NCBI RefSeq assembly: GCF_900129325.1
Contig: NZ_FQUP01000001.1
Span: 1,268,224 to 1,332,223 of the forward strand
Reading direction: 5' to 3'
Source of the DNA: Kaistia soli DSM 19436
GTDB lineage: Bacteria; Pseudomonadota; Alphaproteobacteria; Rhizobiales; Kaistiaceae
Length of the DNA stretch: 64,000 nt
A program made the translations under genes and the position numbers. Every line of letters starts with the position of its first letter. Position 1 is the first letter of the stretch. Positions 8,856-16,571 of the stretch are shown piece after piece. Below the pieces are notes generated by a model that saw only the letters and a program-made list of their open reading frames with translations, had not been told where the DNA came from and searched no databases.

Positions 8856-9158
8856 GTGAAGGAGCGCATCAAACTGCTCGGCTTCGCGATCCTCTCGCTC
8901 GGCGTCATAGGGTTCGGCATCGCCAATCTCTACACGGCGGTTACGATCGGCGAGGTCCGCTCACGTAGCGGCTGGATCGCCTACGGAGAGCAGCCGCTGC
9001 TCTTCCTCGCCATGACAGGGATCTATGTCGGCGGAGCGGTGCTGTTTTCCGTCGCCCTCCATATCGTCATAACTCAGCAGCGCGCTTTCGAACGGTCCAT
9101 GAAGCGTAGCCGCCCGGCGCTCGACGACGCGAAGCGGCGCCCCGCCGATCACCGATAG
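8856..9158 (+). CDS. Small phage membrane protein, two TM segments
   Basis: 100 aa from GTG 8856. Two hydrophobic segments (about residues 7-27 and 48-72, AILSLGVIGFGIANLY and LFLAMTGIYVGGAVLFSVAL) are followed by a basic tail rich in Arg/Lys. It sits at the head of the lysis block, just before a holin-like gene, so a lysis-related function (second holin or antiholin) is possible. No family recognised, and the ribosome site is weak. Confidence 0.5.
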   Translation: MKERIKLLGFAILSLGVIGFGIANLYTAVTIGEVRSRSGWIAYGEQPLLFLAMTGIYVGGAVLFSVALHIVITQQRAFERSMKRSRPALDDAKRRPADHR

Positions 9159-9200
9159 CGCCCGCAGCGCCGAATTCTCCCATCATCTCCGGAGTTCAAC

Positions 9201-9425
9201 ATGAAGCTCGTCAGTGACTGGCGCGCGGTGCTGAAGCACGCGTGGTCGATCCGTCTCATCCTGCTGGCTGCCCTGTTCTCGGGGCTCGAGGTCGCGCTGC
9301 CGATCATCGGTGACGAGATCCCGCCGCGCCTGTTCGCCGCCCTGACGCTGATCGTCGTGGCGGGCGCCTTCCTCGCCCGCATCGTCGCGCAGCCCAAGAC
9401 GATGGGAGGCGACGATGCCGGTTAA
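9201..9425 (+). CDS. Holin-like phage membrane protein (DUF7940 type)
   Basis: 74 aa with a good CCGGAG site before ATG 9201. Two hydrophobic segments (residues 18-36 and 43-62) are followed by a short polar C-terminus. The pattern SDWRAVLKHAWSIRL followed by PIIGDEIPPRLFAALTL is the one seen in small DUF7940 proteins placed before phage lysozymes. The end overlaps the lysozyme start by 11 bases, consistent with translational coupling. Holin function is inferred from size, topology and position. Confidence 0.65.
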   Translation: MKLVSDWRAVLKHAWSIRLILLAALFSGLEVALPIIGDEIPPRLFAALTLIVVAGAFLARIVAQPKTMGGDDAG

Positions 9426-9942
9426 TAAGATCCAGAGCAGCCGGCGCGCGAAAGCGGCTATCGCCGGAGCCGGAGCGGTCGGCGCCGTCGCCTTGGCGAG
9501 CGTCGTCCTGATCCAGCCCTGGGAGGGCCGCAGCCTCGTCGCCTATCGGGACATCGTCGGCGTGCTGACAATCTGCGACGGCGACACGGCGAATGTCCGC
9601 CCCGGCATGAAGGTGACGCCAGCTGAATGCGATCGGCGCACGGCCGTCCGCGTCCGCCGCGACTATTTCGAGCCGCTCAAGGGCTGCATCTTCGGCTTCG
9701 AGAAGCGGCCGATCAGCTGGCAGGCGAGCATGATCTCGCTCGCCTACAATATCGGGACCGGCGCGGCCTGCAACTCAAGCGCCGCGCGCCTCGCACGCCT
9801 CGGCAAGCTGCGCGAAAGCTGCGAAGCGGCCACCGCGTTCAACAAGGCCGGCGGCAAGACAGTGCCCGGCCTCGTCAAGCGCCGAGAGATGGGCGACGCG
9901 ACCCGCATCGGCGAAGCCGAGCTTTGCGTGAGCGGGCTGTGA
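9415..9942 (+). CDS. Phage lysozyme (GH24 endolysin) with SAR-type N-terminus
   Basis: 175 aa. Catalytic triad of phage T4/P21-type lysozymes: Glu37 (PWEGRSLVAYRD), Asp46 and Thr52 (GVLTICDGD), with spacing E-x8-D-x5-T. Residues 13-34 are a weakly hydrophobic Ala/Gly/Val segment after a basic start, typical of signal-arrest-release endolysins that reach the periplasm by Sec and are later freed. It cleaves peptidoglycan between MurNAc and GlcNAc at the end of the lytic cycle. Cys54, Cys69 and others could form regulatory disulfides. It ends by overlapping the Rz start. Confidence 0.9.
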   Translation: MPVNKIQSSRRAKAAIAGAGAVGAVALASVVLIQPWEGRSLVAYRDIVGVLTICDGDTANVRPGMKVTPAECDRRTAVRVRRDYFEPLKGCIFGFEKRPISWQASMISLAYNIGTGAACNSSAARLARLGKLRESCEAATAFNKAGGKTVPGLVKRREMGDATRIGEAELCVSGL

Positions 9943-10292
9943 TGGCCGCGCTCCTCTCACCGCTTGGTCGCTGGATCGTGGGCGTAGCGCTCGTGCTGGC
10001 GGCGCTGGCGGGTCTCTATGGCCTCGGGCACCGCAACGGGGCTGCCGCAGCTGATGCCCGCTGGGACGCCGCTATGGCGGCCGAGCAAACGCGGCAGGCT
10101 TCTGCCCGCGCGAAGGCCCTCGATGCCGCAGTCGCGCGCGAGCTAACCCGCGCGGCCGAGAACGAAGCCCTCGAGCAACAGGTCGACGACTATGAGAAAG
10201 AACTGGCGACACGTCCGGCCGATGCTCGCTGCGTGCTCGATCGGGATGATGTCGACCGGCTGCGCAAGCTCCAGGGTGACGCCGCGCGTTGA
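9942..10292 (+). CDS. Inner-membrane spanin (Rz-like)
   Basis: 116 aa. One N-terminal membrane segment (residues 9-28, WIVGVALVLAALAGLYGLG) is followed by a long Ala/Glu/Arg-rich helix (AMAAEQTRQASARAKALDAAV to LEQQVDDYEKELA) expected to form a coiled coil in the periplasm. ATG 9942 overlaps the lysozyme stop. The small gene at 10192 is nested in its 3' end in another frame, the classic Rz/Rz1 arrangement. Together they fuse inner and outer membranes in the last step of lysis. Confidence 0.8.
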   Translation: MAALLSPLGRWIVGVALVLAALAGLYGLGHRNGAAAADARWDAAMAAEQTRQASARAKALDAAVARELTRAAENEALEQQVDDYEKELATRPADARCVLDRDDVDRLRKLQGDAAR

Positions 10293-10464
10293 CCTGCCGC
10301 CCATGCCGGCGACGGTCCAGCAACCCTGTCACCATCCGGCGATCGAGGCCGGCGCGGATCCCCGCCTACCACTTGCTCGTTACATCGGTGCGCTGAAGGT
10401 CTGCGAGGGAAGACGGGCGGATGCGGTCGCGTTCTATGACGACCTTCGAAAGGGCTTCCAATGA
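10192..10464 (+). CDS. Outer-membrane spanin lipoprotein (Rz1-like)
   Basis: 90 aa, starting inside Rz in the +1 frame and extending 172 bases past it. A short basic start leads to a hydrophobic stretch with two possible lipobox cysteines: LAAC at Cys15 and STGC at Cys24, the latter giving a more normal signal length. A proline-rich mature start follows (PRVDLPPMPATVQQPC), as in Rz1. It should sit in the outer membrane and bind Rz across the periplasm. Confidence 0.75.
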   Translation: MRKNWRHVRPMLAACSIGMMSTGCASSRVTPRVDLPPMPATVQQPCHHPAIEAGADPRLPLARYIGALKVCEGRRADAVAFYDDLRKGFQ

Positions 10465-10907
10465 CGGAAATTGGCAGCGTGAAAACGGAAATCAGCTGGA
10501 ACCTCGGCCTCACCGTCGTCGGCTTCCTGAGCATGTTCACCGGCGGCATCTGGGCCTTTGCCGACGCCTCGAACAATATCAACGACCTCATCGATCGGAT
10601 GGACAAGTTCGAAGCCGGGGCCACCGTCCGGCGCGCCGCCACCGACGCCCGTTTCGGCAAGATCGAGGATCGCCTGCAGCCACTCGATAACTATCAGTAT
10701 CGGACAACGACCGTTGAGGCGCAGGTGAAGGCGATCAATGAGCGGCTCGATCGCGGCTTTGATGTCCAGCGCGATTCCATGGAAGCGTTACGCAAGAGCA
10801 TCGGCGACGTGTCGCTGCAGATCGGGCTTCTCTCGCAGCGCCTGGATGCGGTCGTGCCGAGGAAGGGGGCGAGTGCCGCACAGAATAGTGTGTACGCGAA
10901 GAACTAA
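10461..10907 (+). CDS. Phage membrane protein with coiled coil, unknown
   Basis: 148 aa, with ATG overlapping the Rz1 stop (ATGA). One membrane segment at residues 14-34 (LGLTVVGFLSMFTGGIWAFA) is followed by a heptad-like helix with several Leu/Ile/Val periods (NNINDLIDRMDKFEAGATV to RLDRGFDVQRDSMEALRKS). Proteins of this build are common at the end of lysis blocks in alphaproteobacterial prophages. Role unknown. It is the last gene on this strand before the opposite-strand cassette. Confidence 0.65.
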   Translation: MTEIGSVKTEISWNLGLTVVGFLSMFTGGIWAFADASNNINDLIDRMDKFEAGATVRRAATDARFGKIEDRLQPLDNYQYRTTTVEAQVKAINERLDRGFDVQRDSMEALRKSIGDVSLQIGLLSQRLDAVVPRKGASAAQNSVYAKN

Positions 10908-10922
10908 GAACTAGAAGGAGCG

Positions 10923-11408
10923 TCAGCCCGCCGCCATCGCGTCTGACAGAGAAAGAACGTCACCGAATTGAAGCATAAGCAGTCCGCGCAGCCTCTTAAG
11001 GTCCGGCTCTGACTGCGCAGCAGATCGTATGATGGTCGCATGCATCGGCTGATCAGGTTGAGCGTCGTCGAAAACACAAAACGCTCTATTGTCCGTTTCA
11101 TCGAGAAGCGAACGGGCGGCATTGGCCGTTCCAGCCATCACGCCAACGACCGCCTTTCCATCCTTACCCTCTACTAGCTTGCTCGCTTGTCGGGCCAACT
11201 CCTCATCTCCGAGATGCTGTCGTCTCAAAAGCGATAAGCCTCGACGGAGCAAGTCATCCATCGAAAAGGCAGCCGGTGTCGGCTTCCCAGTCTTCTGGTT
11301 AATATGATGCGGAGACACAATCACCCGCAAGAGCTGTTCATGATCCTGAATAGGGCCGTGGGGGCTGTGCGACACAACCTCGCACGAGCAGAGCGAGCCA
11401 TCGACCAT
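10923..11408 (-). CDS. Unknown protein, third gene of TIGR04255 cassette
   Basis: 161 aa, starting 9 bases after the stop of the gene at 11418-12047. No recognised domain. Conserved-looking parts are an N-terminal segment with Cys7/Cys9 and HSPHGPIQDHEQLLRVI, then PHHINQKTGKPTPAAFSMDDL and a run of Leu/Arg helices. The cytosolic composition suggests no membrane anchor. The tight spacing argues that it works with the two upstream genes. The 10907/10923 gap to the phage lysis genes is tail-to-tail. Confidence 0.6.
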   Translation of the reverse strand: MVDGSLCSCEVVSHSPHGPIQDHEQLLRVIVSPHHINQKTGKPTPAAFSMDDLLRRGLSLLRRQHLGDEELARQASKLVEGKDGKAVVGVMAGTANAARSLLDETDNRAFCVFDDAQPDQPMHATIIRSAAQSEPDLKRLRGLLMLQFGDVLSLSDAMAAG

Positions 11409-11417
11409 GGTCCGTCC

Positions 11418-12047
11418 TTAAGCACTCAGGATGACGGCCATTAGGTCCTTAGGCAGAGATTTCCTGTTGTAGGGTGCGACCCCGCTGGCAACCAGCTGAG
11501 TTCTGTCGTCGGTCCGCGACAATGCATGCCCATAATAGACGATGGTCTGATCGCCCTTGAAGCTGAGGTCTATATACGTCGTAGGGGCCTGCCAGAAGAG
11601 ACCTATGTCACCGCGAGATTCCACCATTGCGGCCGGCGCGTCCGAACTCACAGGAATCAGGTCAAGAATAGCGAGGGCATCCTCGATAGCCTCTTTTGAG
11701 GGCACCACAGCGCCGTCACCATCCCAATCAGCATCGAGATGTTGGTAACTTAGTATCTGTGCTGCCAACTCGGCTTTCGGATCAAGCGTGGGCACCAAGT
11801 GACTAGACGCGATCGGAGCGGCTACGGCGGTGCTGCTTGACGCATTGGCGGCGCTAGGACCAGTAACAGTGCAGGCAATGCCCACCGTACCAATGACAAC
11901 TCCAGCCACAGCTGTTCGAACGCGCTTCATTGCAGCGCGCGCGGCGGATCGCGGCACTGGCCGTGTATTTGACAACGCGTATCCCGGGTATGCGGTCGCC
12001 GCGGGACTAGCGGACATGTCTACCAAAGACGTCTGCAGGCCGGTCAA
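11418..12047 (-). CDS. Unknown protein with N-terminal TM and DADWDGDGA-type domain
   Basis: 209 aa, overlapping the upstream gene by 4 bases (ATGA). Residues 1-40 are polar and basic, 41-62 hydrophobic (VAGVVIGTVGIACTVTG), then an Ala/Ser linker. Residues 95-205 form a domain with HLDADWDGDGAVVPS, a Ser/Ala-rich helix, GDIGLFWQ and YIDLSFKGDQTIVYYGHAL. I have seen this W-D-G-D-G pattern in uncharacterised proteobacterial proteins; its function is unknown. A shorter start at 11930 would give a plain signal anchor. Confidence 0.6.
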   Translation of the reverse strand: MTGLQTSLVDMSASPAATAYPGYALSNTRPVPRSAARAAMKRVRTAVAGVVIGTVGIACTVTGPSAANASSSTAVAAPIASSHLVPTLDPKAELAAQILSYQHLDADWDGDGAVVPSKEAIEDALAILDLIPVSSDAPAAMVESRGDIGLFWQAPTTYIDLSFKGDQTIVYYGHALSRTDDRTQLVASGVAPYNRKSLPKDLMAVILSA

Positions 12048-12856
12048 ACCACGCTCCTCCGCATTCCGATCTGCTCTGCCATCGAATCTACCAAGTACCC
12101 CAATATCGACGACTTGTTGATAGCGTGCAATTCATTCATCAGATTATCAATCTTGCCGTCAACCGGTCCGAACAGCCTCATATAGGCGGCGGGCTGGAAA
12201 GCGTCCAGCCGCAAGAGGGAATCAAAGCGGACAATAGACGTTCCGTCCTCCTCGGTGGCGTCAATATGCATCCTGTCGAGCAATTTGCCACCGATCGCCA
12301 ATTCCTTCGAACGGAACGAGCCTTGATGCAGGTGCCAGAGCGGTGAGTTGTTCGCGTCCCATAACGCCTCAGGAAAATATCTACTGTCTCTTCTGATCAG
12401 ATTATCTATCGAATAACTCTTCGCGGAACCGTTCCATTTAAATGTATCGATATATTGCAAGCTAATGCTTGCCACGACGTTCCCGGATCGGGCTAGGTGC
12501 TTCGCGCTCGAAGCCAGAAGGTTGCGCGCGCGGCCCCAGACGTCTGCCCACCTGGTGTAGGTAGCACAATTAACAACCAGGGTTTGCATATTAGCCAACA
12601 GTCGCCAGTCGATCGAGCCGTCTCGTTTGAATGACTGGAATGCTATGCCGGACTGCGCGGCCTGCTCCGCGCTATCGAACGGCCCGATACTAAAGTGGAA
12701 AATCTGAGGTATCTCAATCTTCGGCAGCTCGGCCTTCCACTCGCTATGCGCAGCCTGCAAATCCTGCAGTGACTTCTGGTCGAACGGACGCTGGAAAATC
12801 AGGGTAAAGACGACCTCCTGAACGGAGTGATGACCGTATATAGGCTCAAACGGCAA
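12044..12856 (-). CDS. TIGR04255-family protein
   Basis: 270 aa, first gene of a three-gene unit. The opening HHSVQEVVFTLIFQRPFD and the following layout (LQAAHSEWKAELPKIEI, a central VASISLQYIDTF strand, GGKLLDRMHIDATEEDG, final LHAINKSSILGYLVD) fit the sporadically distributed TIGR04255 family, whose function is not established. The coding DNA is visibly AT-richer than the phage and chromosomal neighbours, suggesting separate acquisition. Directly beyond the phage lysis genes, it is in a typical cargo position. Confidence 0.65.
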   Translation of the reverse strand: MPFEPIYGHHSVQEVVFTLIFQRPFDQKSLQDLQAAHSEWKAELPKIEIPQIFHFSIGPFDSAEQAAQSGIAFQSFKRDGSIDWRLLANMQTLVVNCATYTRWADVWGRARNLLASSAKHLARSGNVVASISLQYIDTFKWNGSAKSYSIDNLIRRDSRYFPEALWDANNSPLWHLHQGSFRSKELAIGGKLLDRMHIDATEEDGTSIVRFDSLLRLDAFQPAAYMRLFGPVDGKIDNLMNELHAINKSSILGYLVDSMAEQIGMRRSVV

Positions 12857-13215
12857 GGCCCCCTCCGTGCGTCAGAATTGCTGACCGATATCACAGTCCT
12901 GTGGATGGGTCACTTTCGCGATATGGCGGACTCTTGTCCGCCCTTCGGTCCGCGCCATCGACGAGTCTTCATTGCCGATAGCGCTAATCACCGGCTAATG
13001 GTGATGCAAGCCGAAACTTCCCAGTCGCCCCGATCGCAACGTCCGGGTTGCGTCGAGGGGCCACGGTACAGTCGACCGCGTCAGATCTGCGTTGGACAAG
13101 GCTGCCGCCGATGCGGGGATCCTCGATCAAGCCTAACCTTCGTCCCGGCGACTGAGCCGTATTCTGAACGGAAGACATGGCGGCGGCCCAACACCTCATG
13201 AGCCGCCTTGCTTGC
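12857..13215. other. Non-coding stretch, likely prophage/chromosome border
   Basis: No convincing gene. It holds a small hairpin at 12925-12942 (GGCGGAC-TCTT-GTCCGCC) and otherwise unremarkable sequence. Phage-type genes and the cargo cassette end on its left, and chromosomal metabolic genes begin on its right, so the right attachment site probably lies here. The left attachment site is outside the window, so I cannot identify a core repeat. Confidence 0.35.
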
Positions 13216-13764
13216 TCACGTACTGCGTTGACCGGCCCCCTCGAACAAAATCCGCCGCATTGTCTCTTCGCCGATGATCCTCGCGACGTTCTTGAAGGCG
13301 AAGAAGGGAAGCAGCGAGACGAACAGGATCACGACGACGATCGCGAGCCCCAGCAGGCCACCTCCACCGAAGGAGAAGGGGCTTTCAGTTGAAACGCTTC
13401 CTCTTATCCAAATGCTCACGGCGCGCTCGATCACGTGGAAGCCGAGAAAAAGAGCGCTACAGAAAGCCGCTTCGAAGAGGATCGACCAGATAACAGGCTT
13501 GCGACGAAGCCATCGCGCGAAGTCGAAATGCTCGGCGACTAGCATGATCTTCCCAAGCACAAGAGCGTTCAGGATCGCGAAACCCTGAAGCGCGATCGAA
13601 TCTCCAGCCTCTCGCCGGGTGATGTCCTGATTGAGCACGAATAGCGCGAACAGCACCCAAAGATAGAGGAAGAGCGCAAGGAAGAGTCGAAACTCCCCGA
13701 TCAGCCGCGCCGTGAGGGAGCGGGGTTTGCCGGCGTCAGTGGTGCTGCGGCTGTCCTGGTTCAT
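13216..13764 (-). CDS. Integral membrane protein, unknown (182 aa)
   Basis: Four predicted membrane helices: LIGEFRLFLALFLYLWVLFALFV, IALQGFAILNALVLGKIMLV, ILFEAAFCSALFLGFHVIE and GLLGLAIVVVILFVSLLPFF. No named family. ATG 13764 overlaps the stop of the carboxymuconolactone-decarboxylase gene (ATGA), so it is the last gene of the BKACE operon. It could be an accessory membrane component, but nothing in the sequence shows a substrate. Confidence 0.7.
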   Translation of the reverse strand: MNQDSRSTTDAGKPRSLTARLIGEFRLFLALFLYLWVLFALFVLNQDITRREAGDSIALQGFAILNALVLGKIMLVAEHFDFARWLRRKPVIWSILFEAAFCSALFLGFHVIERAVSIWIRGSVSTESPFSFGGGGLLGLAIVVVILFVSLLPFFAFKNVARIIGEETMRRILFEGAGQRST

Positions 13765-14498
13765 CGGCGGGTCCGCTCCAGCAGCTCAATCTCCTCGGCA
13801 AGGATCGGTACCGCGAGATTGCAGGCGGCAACGCCGTACCCGACGCTGATTTTGAGCACGTCCATGATCTCCGACACGCTCGCGCCTGCGGCGAGCGCCC
13901 CCTTGATGTGGCGCCGCGTCCCGGGCGCATACATGTGGGTAAAGGAGGCATCGAACGCGATGCTGAGCAGTTCCGTCTCCTTCGGCGAGAACACGCCCGC
14001 GCCATAGATGCCAGCGCCGGTTGCCATAAACTCGTCCGTCCAGCTTGGATCGAGCTGGAAGAATGGGTCCCAGGCCGTGTTCCATTGGCCGATCGCCTTC
14101 ATCCGGTCGCAGGCAGGCGTTTCCCCCACAGGCCGGACCGAGGCCGCGAGGGCTTCAGACCCCGCTTCCTCGCGCAGGATCGGGGCCGCCAGGCTGCAGC
14201 TATGAATCGCCATGACCGATCCCATCTTGATAACGGTCAGGATCTCGTTGCGCGTTGCGCCGGCGCCAAGCGCGGCGCGGATATGCTGGCGCACTCCGGC
14301 ACGGTCGAGATTGGTGCAGGCTGTGCAGAGCGCGACCGCCACGAGCTCTACGAAGCGCGGAGTAAGAGTGCCGCTCGTCCAAGCATTCGTGCTCATGGCA
14401 CGACAAAAGGCCGCCCACTCCGCGTCCCACTCCTCTAAAATCGCATAGGCCATCGCTGACCAGGGCCCGTTCGGGCCGATCTGGGTGGACTTCACCAT
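13761..14498 (-). CDS. Carboxymuconolactone decarboxylase family protein, two CMD domains
   Basis: 245 aa from ATG 14498, preceded by AAGGA; longer frames upstream lack a ribosome site. It holds two AhpD/CMD-type repeats: residues 30-115 (FVELVAVALCTACTNLD, HIRAALGAGATRNEILTVI) and 150-245 (KETELLSIAFDASFTHM, HIKGALAAGASVSEIMDVL). The usual AhpD CxxC pair appears in repeat 1 as CTAC and is lost in repeat 2. The family includes gamma-carboxymuconolactone decarboxylases and peroxidase-like reductases; which applies here is open. Part of the BKACE operon. Confidence 0.8.
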   Translation of the reverse strand: MVKSTQIGPNGPWSAMAYAILEEWDAEWAAFCRAMSTNAWTSGTLTPRFVELVAVALCTACTNLDRAGVRQHIRAALGAGATRNEILTVIKMGSVMAIHSCSLAAPILREEAGSEALAASVRPVGETPACDRMKAIGQWNTAWDPFFQLDPSWTDEFMATGAGIYGAGVFSPKETELLSIAFDASFTHMYAPGTRRHIKGALAAGASVSEIMDVLKISVGYGVAACNLAVPILAEEIELLERTRR

Positions 14499-14602
14499 GC
14501 TCGCTGTCCTTCGTGCCATCAAACCAAACGCCACCGCCGGCTGGCATGGGGAACGCGCCCTCGGCTGAGCGGTCCCCTCTTCGTCATGCAGTGCCGAATT
14601 CA

Positions 14603-15001
14603 TCAGTCCGGCTCGGGCATCGGGAAGGCTGTCGGGTCGTGCTGCCAGACGAGGCAGGTGTTCCCGGCCGGATCGGCGATCACCGCGTGCCACGCAGTGC
14701 GCGGAACCGCCGTCTTTTCCTTGACGATGCTTCCGCCCAGGCGAGTGACCGCGTCGATCGTTTCGTCGATGGAATCGACTTCGACGAAATTCATCCAGCC
14801 TTGTTGTTCAAAGCGCGGCCGACGGGCGATGCCTCCGGCAGACAGCGGCGCCGCCTCTGCATCGAGAGTGATGCGCCAGTAATCGACGCCCTCGACGCGC
14901 TCGATCCGCCAACCGAACAGGCCGCGATAGAACGCCACCAGTGCTTCCGGCTCGTCACCATAGATTTCGAAATTAGTCAGGTGTCCTGCCATGATGCTCA
15001 C
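14603..15001 (-). CDS. VOC (glyoxalase/dioxygenase superfamily) protein
   Basis: 132 aa. Two beta-alpha-beta-beta-beta units are visible: FEIYGDEPEALVAFYRGLFGW at the start and MNFVEVDSIDETIDAVTRLGG in the second half, ending with the typical FxDPxGN-like motif (VIADPAGNTCLVWQ). VOC proteins bind metals and act in isomerase, dioxygenase or resistance roles; the substrate cannot be read from the sequence. ATG 15001 or 14992 could be the start. It lies between the BKACE and CMD genes on the same strand. Confidence 0.8.
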   Translation of the reverse strand: MSIMAGHLTNFEIYGDEPEALVAFYRGLFGWRIERVEGVDYWRITLDAEAAPLSAGGIARRPRFEQQGWMNFVEVDSIDETIDAVTRLGGSIVKEKTAVPRTAWHAVIADPAGNTCLVWQHDPTAFPMPEPD

Positions 15002-15016
15002 TTTGCCAAGAAGGAC

Positions 15017-15042
15017 GGGACGGCGCGTTGTGGCGCCGTCCC
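15017..15042 (-). terminator. Hairpin after BKACE gene
   Basis: GGGACGGCGC pairs with GCGCCGTCCC around a 6-base loop, 14 bases past the BKACE stop. Reading the minus strand, GTCCTTCTT follows, a weak T-tract. It could act as a partial terminator or protect the BKACE mRNA end while letting some transcription reach the VOC and CMD genes. Confidence 0.4.
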
Positions 15043-15055
15043 AAAAATTACAGCC

Positions 15056-16237
15056 TCAACCGGAAATGATACCTTTGGCGGCCGCCGCCGCTTCCATCGC
15101 GAGCTTGGCGGCTCCCGGCGGCACCATGCAGTAGGCCATCGGGTGCGAGTCGCCGCCGTTCTTGGCGGTCGTCTTCTTGCCGTCCGTATCGAAGACGAGG
15201 AAGCCCTTGTCGCCGTCGCGGCGGTTGGGGGGCAGGCCGAGATGGGCAAGCGTCTCCTCGACGCTGTCATACCAAACGCCGACCTTCAGGATCTCGCGCG
15301 CCTCATCGGTATTGGCGACCTTGCGGCCGAACTCCTCGGCGATGCGCACGGCACCTTCGATCTGCTGCACCGAGCTGCGGCGCTTCTTGTCGGGACCCCA
15401 GATATTGTCCTCGTTGCCGACGCGCACATGCTGGCCGAGCACGATCGCCATCGCCGAGAGGGAGATCAGCCCCCGCATGCTCGACCAGAAGGTGGAGACC
15501 GCGCCCTGCGGCACCTGCCGCAGGAAGTCCATCCAGTGATAGGGGTTGCGGCCAAGCGTCCCGCCGCCATAGCCGGCGATGGCGAGGTTCATCGGCCCCA
15601 TATAGACGCCGGCACGGATCAGCCGCTCGATGATCTCGAGCTGGTGGACGTGTGCCGGCACGAAATAGGGCTGGATGCGATTGGCGCGAAGCCGCTTCAG
15701 ATGCTCGAGATAGAAGGCCGGCCCTGCATCGACCCACATGCCCGACCATGCGGCCTGGACCTGCGGATTGTTGTCGAGATGAGTGCCCTTGATATCGTCG
15801 GGGACGAACATCGAGACGACGTCCCACTGCGTCGTGCCGGTTGCCACGGTGACGAAATCCGGCTTCGGGTCGAGCTCGGTCAGCATGTGGCGGGTGTCGT
15901 AGTCGAGCCACTTGGCCTTGGCCTCAGCCGTATGCGGCGCGAAGGAGATCGAACCGCCGACCTGCAGGATCATCTTCGGCACAGCCTGCCGAAGGCGGCC
16001 GAGGAAATAGTTGTACTGATCGAAATTGGTCGAGCCCTGGCCGGTGGCGGGGTCGCGGACATGCACGTGCAGCATGGTCGCGCCGGCATTGTAGCAATCG
16101 ACCGCCACCTGGATCTGCTCGTCCCAGGTCAGCGGGATATCGGCATCGCCGGGCAGCCACTGGGGCCCGAACGGAGCGGCCGTGATGATCAGCGGCTGCA
16201 TGTTCTCGGGAAGAATTGAATCGTCCGTGTAGTACAT
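15056..16237 (-). CDS. Beta-keto acid cleavage enzyme (BKACE, DUF849)
   Basis: 393 aa. The metal-binding HVHVRDPATG motif follows the first barrel strands (PLIITAAPFGP, QVAVDCYNAGATMLHVHVRD). GGSISFAP, ATGTTQWD and PYFVPAHVHQLEI are further barrel elements typical of DUF849. These Zn enzymes condense a beta-keto acid with acetyl-CoA to give a CoA ester plus acetoacetate. The specific keto acid is not evident. The protein is longer than the usual 270-310 aa BKACE, with an extended C-terminal part from about 300. It leads the operon and is divergent from the AraC gene at 16572. Confidence 0.8.
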   Translation of the reverse strand: MYYTDDSILPENMQPLIITAAPFGPQWLPGDADIPLTWDEQIQVAVDCYNAGATMLHVHVRDPATGQGSTNFDQYNYFLGRLRQAVPKMILQVGGSISFAPHTAEAKAKWLDYDTRHMLTELDPKPDFVTVATGTTQWDVVSMFVPDDIKGTHLDNNPQVQAAWSGMWVDAGPAFYLEHLKRLRANRIQPYFVPAHVHQLEIIERLIRAGVYMGPMNLAIAGYGGGTLGRNPYHWMDFLRQVPQGAVSTFWSSMRGLISLSAMAIVLGQHVRVGNEDNIWGPDKKRRSSVQQIEGAVRIAEEFGRKVANTDEAREILKVGVWYDSVEETLAHLGLPPNRRDGDKGFLVFDTDGKKTTAKNGGDSHPMAYCMVPPGAAKLAMEAAAAAKGIISG

Positions 16238-16571
16238 CGTGTCCTCGCTTCTGCTCGGCCGGGCCTTTTCCCGACCTACCGGAGAACAGCCGAGCGGATC
16301 GGCAAGCCCCTAACCCCGGGCACCGCGAGTCTTGCAGGCATGGGAAAACGCTCCCGGAAAGGCGAAATGCGCGCCCTACCAGCCTGGCTTTCTCCAGCCG
16401 ACTTCTTGAGACCTTTGCGACGCCTGCCGCCGATCCGCTCGTCCCGCCGAGCCTGCGGATCCCCCCGACGGCTCGACTTGTTCTAAAATTGATCTACCGC
16501 AAGTTTTACCGATCGACTTGCGAGTTTCCGACGGCCGTGAAAATTTCGTCGGATTGGGGGGAGGACTATCG
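16238..16571. promoter_or_regulatory. Divergent promoter region, BKACE operon / AraC gene
   Basis: 334 non-coding bases between head-to-head genes. The part nearest the AraC gene (16480-16545) is AT-richer, with TTCTAAAATTGATCTACCGC and CAAGTTTTACC, the likely promoter zone. I see no clear operator repeat. The arrangement suggests that the AraC protein controls the BKACE operon. Confidence 0.4.

Noticed and set aside
14513-16219. A 568-codon plus-strand frame across the VOC and BKACE genes
   Set aside because: Antisense shadow. The minus strand encodes recognised VOC and DUF849 proteins with proper starts.
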